Part shown: piece by piece, positions 1 to 8,123 of the stretch
Position numbering within the stretch: position 1 is the first letter of the stretch
How the letters are laid out: the number at the start of each line of letters is the position of its first letter
Assembly: GCA_003140075.1 (NCBI GenBank)
Contig: PLIO01000245.1
Span: 1 to 43,931 of the forward strand
Reading direction: 5' to 3'
Length of the DNA: 43,931 bases
Source of the DNA: Acidobacteriaceae bacterium
GTDB taxonomy: Bacteria; Acidobacteriota; Terriglobia; Terriglobales; Acidobacteriaceae
The notes under the pieces: model-generated
Told to the model about the DNA's origin: nothing
Seen by the model: only the letters and a program-made list of their open reading frames with translations
Databases searched by the model: none
Position numbers and translations under genes: made by a program

Positions 1-368
1 CAGAACAGGATGCTGCGATCGCGGCGCTCCCCGTGCAGCGCGTCGAGGGAGTAGAAGATCCCGACGAGGAACCCGGTTAGCATGAGCAGCATACTGGCGT
101 GGGCGTAGGGCATAGCAAGCGCGATGAGGAGAGGCGTGGAATGAAGCGCCATCATTCCGTGCATGCTGGCCGGCACCCAAAACAGGCCGATCAGGAAGCC
201 GAACAGGTAGACGGCGGCAGCGGCCAGCGGCGCAATGTAGATCGAGCGGTTCTCCCATACTTCGCGTCGCACCGACCAGTACAGGGGCCGAGTCACCGAC
301 ATGGACGCGGGGACGATTTCCCTCGGGTTGGGCGGAGATTCGGGCACAGCGTTCGGTTGAGTAGTCAT
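1..368 (-). CDS. ABC transporter permease, N-terminal part (cut by window edge)
   Basis: This is the partner permease of the ATPase upstream. Only the first ~122 residues are in the window and the frame stays open to base 1. Translation starts MTTQPNAVPESPP, giving a proline-rich cytoplasmic tail of about 40 residues. Two hydrophobic stretches follow (around IAPLAAAAVYLFGFLIGLFW and LLIALAMPYAHASMLLMLTG). The ATG overlaps the stop of the ATPase gene in an ATGA, so the two are translationally coupled. The position after a YtrA-type regulator and a YtrB-like ATPase suggests a YtrC/D-like ABC-2 exporter subunit. The substrate cannot be told. Confidence 0.8.
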   Translation of the reverse strand, partial: MTTQPNAVPESPPNPREIVPASMSVTRPLYWSVRREVWENRSIYIAPLAAAAVYLFGFLIGLFWVPASMHGMMALHSTPLLIALAMPYAHASMLLMLTGFLVGIFYSLDALHGERRDRSILF

Positions 369-1240
369 CTGGCTGCTCCTTGGGCCTCGCCGGCCTGATT
401 GCCCATTAAAGCCACGAACAAGTCGGCGATACTTGGCGTGCGCACCTCGCCCAGTGCGGCGAGTTGTTGGCGATCGACATGATCGAAGAGCAAAGTGCTG
501 CGGCCGAGCACCTGGCGCTCGTGAATCGGCTGGAGTGCCCGCGCTGCAGCGATCTGCTCGGGGCGCACCGCCACTTCCAGATAGCGGGACTCGAATTCTT
601 CCATGCCGCAATCGAGCACGATGCGCCCGTGGTTGATGAAGATGAGATCCGTGAGGACGTGCTGGACGTCTTCCACCTGATGCGTGGTCACGACAATGGT
701 GCGGCTGCGATCGAAATAGTCGTTCAGCAGGGAATCGTAGAACTGCTTGCGATACAAGATGTCGAGGCCAAGAGTCGGTTCGTCCAGCACCAGCAATCTC
801 GCGTCGATAGCCATGACAAGCGCGAGATGCAACTGGGTAACCATGCCCTTCGATAGCTCTCTTATCTTGCTGGGCTGGCGGATGTCAGTCTTTGCAAGAA
901 ACCCTTTCGCCTTCGCGCGATCAAATCGCGGATGCACACCGGCCATGTACTCGAGCGCCTGCGAAACCCGCATCCAGCGCGGCAGCACGGCGACATCGGC
1001 AATAAAGCAGACGTCGCGCATAAGTTGGTCGCGCTCAGTCCAGGGGTCGCGTCCGAGGACTCTTAGTTCTCCCTGATAGGAGGTGAGGCCGAGAATCGCG
1101 TTGAGCGCGGTGCTCTTGCCTGCGCCGTTGGGACCGATAAGTCCGACAATGCGGCCCTCTTCAACGCGCAAATTGACGCTGTCCAGCGCTATCGTCGTGC
1201 CGAAAGCCTTGCGGAGGCCGCGTGCTTCGATCACTGTCAT
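365..1240 (-). CDS. ABC transporter ATP-binding protein (YtrB-like)
   Basis: A 291-residue nucleotide-binding subunit that would power the permease encoded just downstream. Visible motifs are Walker A GPNGAGKS (residues 36-43), an ABC signature that reads LSKGM instead of LSGGQ (129-133), Walker B LLVLDEP (149-155) and the H-loop TTHQ (His187). The last ~80 residues form a C-terminal extension typical of ABC-2-type ATPases. Both ends overlap neighbours by four bases (ATGA with the GntR gene at 1237-1240 and with the permease at 365-368), so regulator, ATPase and permease form one transcript. Regulator plus ATPase order matches the ytrAB arrangement of Bacillus. The cargo is unknown. Confidence 0.93.
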   Translation of the reverse strand: MTVIEARGLRKAFGTTIALDSVNLRVEEGRIVGLIGPNGAGKSTALNAILGLTSYQGELRVLGRDPWTERDQLMRDVCFIADVAVLPRWMRVSQALEYMAGVHPRFDRAKAKGFLAKTDIRQPSKIRELSKGMVTQLHLALVMAIDARLLVLDEPTLGLDILYRKQFYDSLLNDYFDRSRTIVVTTHQVEDVQHVLTDLIFINHGRIVLDCGMEEFESRYLEVAVRPEQIAAARALQPIHERQVLGRSTLLFDHVDRQQLAALGEVRTPSIADLFVALMGNQAGEAQGAAR

Positions 1241-1665
1241 GACTTCGGTTCCTCCTTTGCAGCGTTCTTCTCTCCGGCATGTTTCTCTTTGCTGTTGTCA
1301 ATACGCGGCGAGTGGTTTTCGGCAGCGAGCAATTCTTCCGGCCTCAACCCGAGCCGCTGAATGGTGGCGTAGACCCTGGGCCATTCCTCGCCAAGAAATT
1401 TCTGCCGTTCTCCCTGCAACAACAGACTGCGCGCGCCCGCATTGATAAACATACCGAGACCTCGCTTGCTCTCGACTAGCCCCTCGTCGACAAGTTGTTG
1501 GTAGCCTTTCAGAACCGTGAGCGGATTGACCCGATACTCGGCGGCGACATTGCGCACAGAGGGCAGCGGATCGCCTTCTTTAAGGACGCCGTCGAGTATC
1601 ATCGCGACCACACGGTCGCGAAGCTGGCGGTAAATCGGCTGACTGTCGTTCCACTCACGGTCCAT
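1237..1665 (-). CDS. GntR-family transcriptional regulator, YtrA subfamily
   Basis: A 142-residue DNA-binding repressor. The N-terminal winged helix (about residues 9-75) shows the GntR pattern: PIYRQLRDRVVAMILDG, then DPLPSVRNVAAEYRVNPLTV and the wing KRGLGMFI. The C-terminal part is short (~65 residues), as in the YtrA subfamily, and ends in a charged Lys/Glu tail, with no large effector domain. It is followed by an overlapping ABC ATPase gene, the usual YtrA context, and family members repress their own ABC operon. The 41-bp gap behind the secreted-protein gene suggests co-transcription from the palindrome-covered promoter at 2406-2434. No strong Shine-Dalgarno sequence is visible before the ATG. 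Confidence 0.9.
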   Translation of the reverse strand: MDREWNDSQPIYRQLRDRVVAMILDGVLKEGDPLPSVRNVAAEYRVNPLTVLKGYQQLVDEGLVESKRGLGMFINAGARSLLLQGERQKFLGEEWPRVYATIQRLGLRPEELLAAENHSPRIDNSKEKHAGEKNAAKEEPKS

Positions 1666-1706
1666 GATGTTTTCCCAAGATAGCCCTTACCAGGGATTCG
1701 CTCCCG

Positions 1707-2300
1707 TTAATTCTTCCGTTGCAGGTCGAAGTGCGCATGGAGCGGCTTGTCCCCCATCATGAACGTCCAATCCTCGGTGTGATGGTTGGCGTCGATGAGC
1801 GTGAACACGGAATGGTGCATGTGCATCTCCGGGCTCCCGCTGATGTCCTTGAGCTCGAACTCGACCATCTTGCCATCGGGCGACATCTTGCCGGTCATGC
1901 GCGGCCGGTTCCCTGCGTCGCAATAGTGAATCAGGGTGAGCTGGTCTCCGTCCACGTAGAGCATCGTGACCGGATGGTCGTACTTTGTCGCATCCAACGG
2001 CGTTCCTGCTTCCTGCATCTCGTGCACAAGGGCGTTTCCCCTCGAGGTCACACGCAGCGAGAGGTGCATCGGCTTGCCGCCGGACATCTCCGGCATCTCC
2101 GGGACGGTGACGGGGCCTTCCCACTCTCCCGCTAGGGTTTTCATGGTTGCGAAGGACTTCTGCGCCTCGGACAGCACAGGAGCCACGGAGGCCTTTTGCG
2201 CTTCAGGCTGCGCAACCGGCGTTTGCGCGTCCGACTGGGCAAGAGCCACGGTGGAGAGCGCCAGCAGAACAACAGGCAGCATCAAACGAAGGGATTTCAT
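1707..2300 (-). CDS. secreted DUF1579-like protein, His/Met-rich
   Basis: A 197-residue exported protein of unknown function. The first ~21 residues (MKSLRLMLPVVLLALSTVALA) are a clear Sec signal peptide, and an AAGGAG ribosome site lies 7 bases before the ATG. After a low-complexity linker, the domain opens with LAGEWEGPVTVPEMPEM, which resembles the DUF1579/lipocalin-like beta-barrel opening. It carries His/Met clusters (PEMHMHHS, ANHHTEDWTFMMGDKPLHAHF) near the C-terminus. These could bind metal, but that is an inference. It is the first gene of the unit that continues into the YtrA-type regulator and ABC transporter, so it may work with that transporter at the envelope. Confidence 0.8.
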   Translation of the reverse strand: MKSLRLMLPVVLLALSTVALAQSDAQTPVAQPEAQKASVAPVLSEAQKSFATMKTLAGEWEGPVTVPEMPEMSGGKPMHLSLRVTSRGNALVHEMQEAGTPLDATKYDHPVTMLYVDGDQLTLIHYCDAGNRPRMTGKMSPDGKMVEFELKDISGSPEMHMHHSVFTLIDANHHTEDWTFMMGDKPLHAHFDLQRKN

Positions 2301-2399
2301 GTTAATTCTCCTTAGACTTCTCTACTTCTCGAACCAGGGTTTTTCCCATGCGAACTCGGTTTGCGGGTAAGGCGCGCCAGGGCGTCGCATGTTGTATAC

Positions 2400-2419
2400 T
2401 GTTGTAGTTAACTACAACA
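2400..2419. promoter_or_regulatory. perfect 20-bp palindrome, likely repressor operator
   Basis: TGTTGTAGTTAACTACAACA is a perfect palindrome covering the predicted -10. A third half-site, GTTGTA, lies in direct orientation at 2391-2396, ten bases from the GTTGTA at 2401-2406. The GntR/YtrA-type regulator encoded in the same unit is the most economical binder, since its family autoregulates through symmetric sites. The owner of the site is inferred. Confidence 0.6.
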
Positions 2420-2434
2420 CCGTTAATTTGTCAA
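2406..2434 (-). promoter_or_regulatory. predicted sigma-70 promoter of the secreted protein/GntR/ABC unit
   Basis: On the minus strand a perfect -35 TTGACA (2434-2429) is followed, after a 17-bp spacer, by TTAACT (2411-2406) as -10. The start codon of the first gene is about 105 bp downstream. The -10 lies inside the 20-bp palindrome, so a bound repressor would block polymerase. Confidence 0.6.
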
Positions 2435-2583
2435 GCTCTTTCTTGTTCTCCTTGATGTTTTTTCTTTCTCGCTACGAGCAGACAGGGACGCGAACGACTA
2501 TTGTGGCGGAGTGTTGGAGGATCTTAAACCGAACCCGATAAGGCAAAGGGATCCTTGGACCGGGTACACTCTTCCTTTGCCTA

Positions 2584-2664
2584 CACATCGCCATTCAGGA
2601 AAAGAAAGACGGCAAGGTGGTCGACTGGATGGAGCAGGTCACCGATGGGCAATACCACAAGTAG
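2584..2664 (+). pseudogene. C-terminal remnant of a cupin-domain protein
   Basis: The frame read from 2584 gives HIAIQEKKDGKVVDWMEQV and ends QYHK-stop at 2662-2664. This matches the characteristic C-terminal strand and tail of small cupins of the (R)-mandelonitrile-lyase-like group, which end with HIAIQE, DGKVVDWME and then VTDEQY. Upstream of 2584 the frame no longer resembles a cupin: the His-containing barrel strands are absent. Only the last ~26 codons of a lost gene remain. Soil bacteria often keep such cupins next to tautomerase and aldo/keto reductase genes, which is what follows here. Confidence 0.65.
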
Positions 2665-2703
2665 ACCCGGCGACTACGCTTTAAGAATCGAAGGAGCAAA
2701 ACG

Positions 2704-2862
2704 ATGCCTCACATTACGATGATGCTCCAGCCTGAAGAGTCCGAACAGCGGAGGGTTCGACTCGCCGTAGAAATCGTCAAAGACGCAAATCGACGGCTTG
2801 AACTACCGAGAAGAGTCGGCTTCGGTAGCTGTCTCATAATCACCGCTCAACGGAAGGAGTAG
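2704..2862 (+). pseudogene. frameshifted tautomerase (4-oxalocrotonate tautomerase-like) remnant
   Basis: An AAGGAG site precedes an ATG whose product begins MPHITMMLQPEESEQRRVR and continues LAVEIVKDANRRL. This resembles the catalytic Pro1 and first helix of the tautomerase family (MPHI...SEEQK..LAEAIVKD). From about base 2793 the homology jumps to the +1 frame, which reads LNYREESASVAV (family: LNYGEESVSVAFEE), then a stop. A one-base indel has therefore broken the gene. The open frame as it stands is 52 codons and ends in unrelated residues at 2862, four bases before the aldo/keto reductase ATG. Confidence 0.6.
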
Positions 2863-3864
<1,002 letters not shown>

Positions 3865-3876
3865 TCAAGAAAGAGG

Positions 3877-3890
3877 CGCTCGCGGGAGCG
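3877..3890. terminator. possible bidirectional hairpin between convergent genes
   Basis: CGCTC-GCGG-GAGCG forms a five-pair hairpin, with GAGG/CCTC able to extend it outside. It lies in the 51-bp gap between the 3' ends of the aldo/keto reductase and the phosphatase genes. There is no T-tract, so intrinsic termination is uncertain. Confidence 0.3.
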
Positions 3891-3915
3891 TCGGTCCTCC
3901 AACATTGTGACTCGG

Positions 3916-5235
3916 TTAACCCTTCACTAGGATGACGCTGGCGTCATCGCGCAGACCCGAACCGTCGGCGAACGAGCGTACGTCATCGAGCAAGCTCTCG
4001 GCGGAGGCGTCCGTTCGCGAAAAATGTTTTTGAAGACGCGCCACCCCGTACTCTTCATCCGCTTGATTTTCCGCTTCGGTAATGCCGTCGCTGTAAAACA
4101 CCAAGCGAAAACCTAGAGGAAGCTTCACTTCCACCTCCGAGAAATCGCCTGATCCCAGTCCCAAAGGGATTCCTCGCTCCACGTCGAGGAACTGGCCTGA
4201 AATGCCGGTCATTAGAAGCGGACGCAGGTGACCCGCGTTAGCGAAGGTCAGAGTCCGCTTAGCAGGATCGAGCACGGCATACACCATGGTCACGAAACGG
4301 CCGGCGGGAAAATCCTCGACTAGAAGGCGATTCAGCTTCGCCAGCACTTCACCCGGAGTGCAGGCGGCCTCGGCCAGGGATCGCAAGATGCCGCGAGTGG
4401 CCGACATCAGCAGCGCGGCAGCGGTTCCCTTGCCGGAAACGTCGGCCAACACCAGTCCCCAACGGCCTTTGTCCATGGGAATGAAGTCGTACCAGTCGCC
4501 GCCCACCGCGCCGACGGGAATGGAAAGCCCGGATACAGTAAAACCAGGAATAGAGGGAGCGGCCTTGGGGAGAAGTGCTTGTTGAATGACGCGGGCCTCC
4601 CGCGCCTCGTGAGTCATTTGCTCCCTTTGCCGCTGTTCCTGTTGAAATCGGCGAGCATTGTGGACGGCCACGGCCACATCGCTGCACATGGCTTGAAGCA
4701 GCCGCAACTGGCAGGGGTTGAAGGCATCCAGTCCGGTGTGGGAGGCGGTGAATACTCCCACCAACTGCCCTTCTACATGGAGCGGAATCGCAACTTCCGA
4801 GAGCGTGGATTCTTCACAGCCAATGTAGTAGGGGTCCTGGCGCACATCGGGCGCGTAGTGCATCTGGCCAGTCGATGCGACGTACCCGACCATCCCTTTC
4901 CCAATTTTCAGGCTGTGCCCGGGTCCGTGGAGGTCGCAGCCGGCGCAGCCATGGGCGCACACTAGCGACAGTTCGCCGCGCTCTTGGTTGTGCAGGTAGA
5001 TGTCAGAATCCAGACATCCGAAGGAGCGGGCGACCTCGTTTACGACCTTATCAACGAGCTGATCGAGGTCAAGGATGGAGCTGATTTTCTGAGCGGCCTT
5101 TTGCAGCTTGAGGAGATCTTCCACCTGATCCGGATTAAGCAGGGGAGGGTTCGAGGGAGGCCGTGCTGTGAAGTTTGGACTGGTTGCCATAAGGCCCGCC
5201 CCAAATACAGAACTTATTAAGGACAGATGATTCAT
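3916..5235 (-). CDS. GAF-SpoIIE (RsbU-type) serine phosphatase
   Basis: A 439-residue cytoplasmic PP2C-type phosphatase of the RsbU/SpoIIE family, which normally acts on anti-sigma-factor antagonists in partner-switching stress control. A GAF domain spans about residues 45-200, and the linker QQALLPKAAPSIPGF (218-232) is the usual entry to the phosphatase domain. Metal-binding motifs are GGDWYD (245-250), ADVSGKG (264-270), YSDGITEAEN and LRDDASVILVK near the end. The GAF domain carries Cys93, Cys97, Cys100 and Cys140 plus nearby histidines, unlike ordinary members. Translation may instead start at Met16 (base 5190, MATSPNF); neither start has a strong ribosome site. No anti-sigma partner is adjacent. 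Confidence 0.93.
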   Translation of the reverse strand: MNHLSLISSVFGAGLMATSPNFTARPPSNPPLLNPDQVEDLLKLQKAAQKISSILDLDQLVDKVVNEVARSFGCLDSDIYLHNQERGELSLVCAHGCAGCDLHGPGHSLKIGKGMVGYVASTGQMHYAPDVRQDPYYIGCEESTLSEVAIPLHVEGQLVGVFTASHTGLDAFNPCQLRLLQAMCSDVAVAVHNARRFQQEQRQREQMTHEAREARVIQQALLPKAAPSIPGFTVSGLSIPVGAVGGDWYDFIPMDKGRWGLVLADVSGKGTAAALLMSATRGILRSLAEAACTPGEVLAKLNRLLVEDFPAGRFVTMVYAVLDPAKRTLTFANAGHLRPLLMTGISGQFLDVERGIPLGLGSGDFSEVEVKLPLGFRLVFYSDGITEAENQADEEYGVARLQKHFSRTDASAESLLDDVRSFADGSGLRDDASVILVKG

Positions 5236-5596
5236 TCGATGGCTAGGACTCTTTTTTCACTAGACCTACGGCCGCTCGGAGTTTGGACCGGGCGATCCTA
5301 GAGTTGTGCGGAATCGTCGCGAGGTACCACGATGCCTTACACGCTCGGGTGCCGGTCGTGCCAGCTTGTCGCCGGTTGATAGGCATGAGCGATGCGGCAC
5401 AGCATCCCCTCCACCCGTCGGGTTGCCTGGCGATCTCGTATAACAGCGAGATGCGCACCGTTCATCGTCTCAACAGCGTTGGCGCAAAGGATTTGTGTGT
5501 ACAATATGGGCGGGTTTCGAAGCAGAAGGGAATCCAGTATAGGAATCGTTGGTGCTAAGGTTTCGTTGTTCCAAGGCTCCGATCTGAAACGAATTC
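5236..5596. other. 361-bp intergenic region, no gene recognised
   Basis: This is the divergent space between the phosphatase and the LacI regulator. Open frames on both strands here encode Arg/Cys/His-rich products without recognisable motifs. A TACAAT (5500-5505) could be a -10 for the LacI gene, but its best -35 (TTGGCG, 5479-5484) is only 15 bp away. TTTCGTT (5561-5567) and AAACGAA (5587-5593) are near-inverted copies just before the LacI ATG. No RNA gene was seen. Confidence 0.4.
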
Positions 5597-6637
5597 ATGG
5601 CCCGAACCAAGAGACCCGGCCCCAAGTCGGCGGTCGTTACGATCAAGGCCGTGGCTCAGCATGTGGGGTTGACTCCGGGCACGGTTTCCGTCGTCCTCAA
5701 CGATTCTCCCGCCGCCCGCGCTATTCCGCAGGAAACTAAAGACCGCATCCGCGCTGCCGCGAAAGAGCTGAATTACCGTCCAAACTTTTTCGCCAGGAAT
5801 TTGCGCAGCAAGCGGACCTATATGATCGGAGTGATTGCGGAGGAGATCGGTGATTCCTACGGTTCCCTCGTCATCAAGGGCATTGAAGAACATCTGAGGA
5901 CAATGGATTATTCCTTCATTACGGCGGTTCACCGGCATGATGAGCAGTTGTTGAGTAAATATACCCAGCTCTTGGTGCAGAGAGGAGTCGAGGGGTTCAT
6001 CGCAGTAGATACAACCATTCATGAGGCGCCTTCTCTACCGACGGTGGCGGTTGCTGGACACAAGAAACTCAAAGGAGTCACAAATATAGTTCTGGATCAT
6101 GTTCGAGCAGCCACCCTGGCCCTGAACCACTTGACCAGCCTGGGCCATGAACGCATTGCCTTCATGAAGGGCAGTCCGCTCAGCTCGGACTCGAAGGTTC
6201 GCTGGACAGCCATCTGCAAGGTTGCGCAGAACCTGGGCTTGAAAATAGACCCCGAATTAACGGTGCAGATTGACATCGACGATTCGACACCACAGCTTGG
6301 CTATCCCTTCACCAAACAGCTACTGGCGCGCAACAAGCCCTTTACGGCTCTGTTTGGCTACAACGACATCTCCGCACTCGGAGCGATTCGTGCCTTGCAG
6401 GAGCATGGTTTGCGGGTCCCGCGGGATGTTTCCGTAATGGGGTTCGACGACATTCCCAGTGCCGCCTTCAATACGCCGACGCTTACCACGGTTCGACAAC
6501 CTTTGGTCCGCATGGGACAAATGGCCGCTCAGACTCTTCTGGAACGAATTGCAGGAAAGAACAACTACCCCTCGGAAATCGCCATTGAACCCGAACTGGT
6601 AGAGCGTGAATCTACTGCGAAGGCTCCGTGGCTCTAG
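5597..6637 (+). CDS. LacI-family transcriptional regulator
   Basis: A 346-residue sugar-responsive regulator. The DNA-binding helix-turn-helix is at residues 15-36 (TIKAVAQHVGLTPGTVSVVLND) and is followed by the hinge segment IRAAAKELNYRPNFFARNL. The periplasmic-binding-protein-like effector domain fills the rest, with RRTYMIGVI-like opening (KRTYMIGVIAEEI), the ALFGYNDISALGAIRAL loop and the standard VPRDVSVMGFDDIPSAAFNTPTLTTVRQP segment. Length and domain order are complete. No Shine-Dalgarno sequence is evident before the ATG. The gene is 52 bp upstream of a same-strand MFS transporter. It probably controls that gene and may control the glycoside hydrolase/TonB receptor pair downstream. 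The inducer is unknown. Confidence 0.94.
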   Translation: MARTKRPGPKSAVVTIKAVAQHVGLTPGTVSVVLNDSPAARAIPQETKDRIRAAAKELNYRPNFFARNLRSKRTYMIGVIAEEIGDSYGSLVIKGIEEHLRTMDYSFITAVHRHDEQLLSKYTQLLVQRGVEGFIAVDTTIHEAPSLPTVAVAGHKKLKGVTNIVLDHVRAATLALNHLTSLGHERIAFMKGSPLSSDSKVRWTAICKVAQNLGLKIDPELTVQIDIDDSTPQLGYPFTKQLLARNKPFTALFGYNDISALGAIRALQEHGLRVPRDVSVMGFDDIPSAAFNTPTLTTVRQPLVRMGQMAAQTLLERIAGKNNYPSEIAIEPELVERESTAKAPWL

Positions 6638-6689
6638 AAGAGCAGCTGGCCGACTCCACGGCGTTTGAACTCCGCGCCGAGCACCATCC

Positions 6690-7886
6690 ATGAGTCGTTC
6701 TCCGATACCACAGAGCGCGGATTCTTCGCGGCCCCTCACTGTGGCGGCATACGCGGCTTTCGTTCCCATCGGAATCGTGAATGTGCTGCTGGGACCGCTG
6801 TTACCGACGCTTTCAGCGAGATGGTCACTCAACTACGAACAGGCCGGGGCGCTCTTCACGGTTCAATTCCTGGCCTCGACTCTAGCCGTGGCGTTTTCCG
6901 GACTGTGCATATCCCGATGGGGGTTTCGATTCGCGATCAAAGCCGGCCTGCTGGCGATGGCGGCGGGGGTGGCGGCTCTGCCTTACGGTTCACGAATATC
7001 AGGAACACTTTGCATTGGGCTTTATGGGGCAGGTCTCGGAATAGCGGTTCCGGCGGAGAATTTGCTCGTGGCCGAACTGCATCGCCTTGGGCGCAGTGCG
7101 GCTCTGAACTTGCTGAATTTCTTCTGGAGCATCGGTGCCGTAATCTGCCCTTTCCTGGTGGCGGCAGCCACACGTCGCGGTCAAGTACCACTTCTGTTGG
7201 CCGGTTTCGCCGGACTCTTATTTCTCGTGGCATTCGGTATTGCGGCGATGCCCGCGCGCGTTGCCGAACCGCACGCGAGTCGTGATAGAGCTACGGAAAA
7301 TCTTCCTCCGATCGATTGGACGAGCAAATCGGTCCTATTGCTCGCTGCACTATTCTTTCTCTACGTGGGAGCGGAGAACTCCTTAGGCGGTTGGATCGCC
7401 TCTTATGCCAAGACTTTGGGCCCTTGGTCCCTGAACCTTTCCCTGATGAGTCCCTCATTCTTCTACTCTGCCTTAATGGTGGGAAGGTGGCTGGCTTCAC
7501 GGCTGCTGCGCAGAGTCGACGAGATCAGACTGGCGCGCACGGGACTCTTGATCGCCTGTGCGGGAATAGCGTGCCTGCTTTTGTCACACGCTTTGCTCGG
7601 TGTGTTCGTCGGCGCCAGCGTCGCCGGGCTTGGTCTGGCCGCGATCTACCCGATCACGGTAGCGCTCTTGTCCCAGAAATTCGGGAAGGCGGCCTCGCGA
7701 GTGGGTTCCCTCATGTTTACCATGGCAAATCTTGGAGGCGCGTTTTTTCCCTGGCTGGTCGGCTATTGCTCCAACCGCTTCGGCAGCCTGAGAAGCGGCA
7801 TGGTGGTTCCTTTATTTGGCGCAGCGTTGACGTGCCTCTTGTACACCGCGGGTTGGAGCGCGAAGCAAAGGCAAGTTACGTCGTAG
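6690..7886 (+). CDS. MFS transporter, probable sugar permease
   Basis: A 398-residue inner-membrane protein with about 12 hydrophobic segments in two halves split by a polar loop near residues 195-215. The first half carries the MFS loop between helices 2 and 3 (SRWGFRFAIKAGLLAMAAG). The partly acidic helix VGAENSLGGWIASYAKTLG opens the second half, as in the FucP/sugar-transporter branch. The gene follows the LacI regulator on the same strand, which points to carbohydrate or oligosaccharide uptake. The substrate is inferred from context only. No strong ribosome site precedes the ATG. Confidence 0.88.
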   Translation: MSRSPIPQSADSSRPLTVAAYAAFVPIGIVNVLLGPLLPTLSARWSLNYEQAGALFTVQFLASTLAVAFSGLCISRWGFRFAIKAGLLAMAAGVAALPYGSRISGTLCIGLYGAGLGIAVPAENLLVAELHRLGRSAALNLLNFFWSIGAVICPFLVAAATRRGQVPLLLAGFAGLLFLVAFGIAAMPARVAEPHASRDRATENLPPIDWTSKSVLLLAALFFLYVGAENSLGGWIASYAKTLGPWSLNLSLMSPSFFYSALMVGRWLASRLLRRVDEIRLARTGLLIACAGIACLLLSHALLGVFVGASVAGLGLAAIYPITVALLSQKFGKAASRVGSLMFTMANLGGAFFPWLVGYCSNRFGSLRSGMVVPLFGAALTCLLYTAGWSAKQRQVTS

Positions 7887-8123
7887 GGAGCCGTGTACGG
7901 GCGGCACCGTGCGAAGAGTCTCACGGTTTCGAATACATTTCCATCGACCAGATCGCCGTCGGCCGCATGTACATGCCGGCGCGATAGAGCCCGCGCGAGT
8001 TTGGAATTGTCAATTACAAAAACGATTGTCTTGCCTGTTCTAACCCCTTCTGGCTGCTGTTTTTTCTCTTGATCGTTGGACGTACGCCTGATTTTCTCGA
8101 GGTAGAATCGGTTTCTTCAGATT
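7887..8123. other. convergent intergenic region, nothing firm
   Basis: The 3' ends of the MFS and glycoside hydrolase genes face each other here. The inverted repeat CTTCAG (8115-8120) / CTGAAG (8130-8135) overlaps the hydrolase stop codon, but has no T-tract. No gene is recognised. Confidence 0.3.

Noticed and set aside
5283-5558. 91-codon open frame in the phosphatase/LacI gap
   Set aside because: Product is Arg/Cys/His-rich with no motif, no ribosome site and no known family; composition is what random GC-rich sequence gives.
8016-8029. AAAAACGATT-type string also seen near 9984-9996, considered as a LacI operator
   Set aside because: One copy lies between converging gene ends where no promoter is expected, and neither is symmetric.
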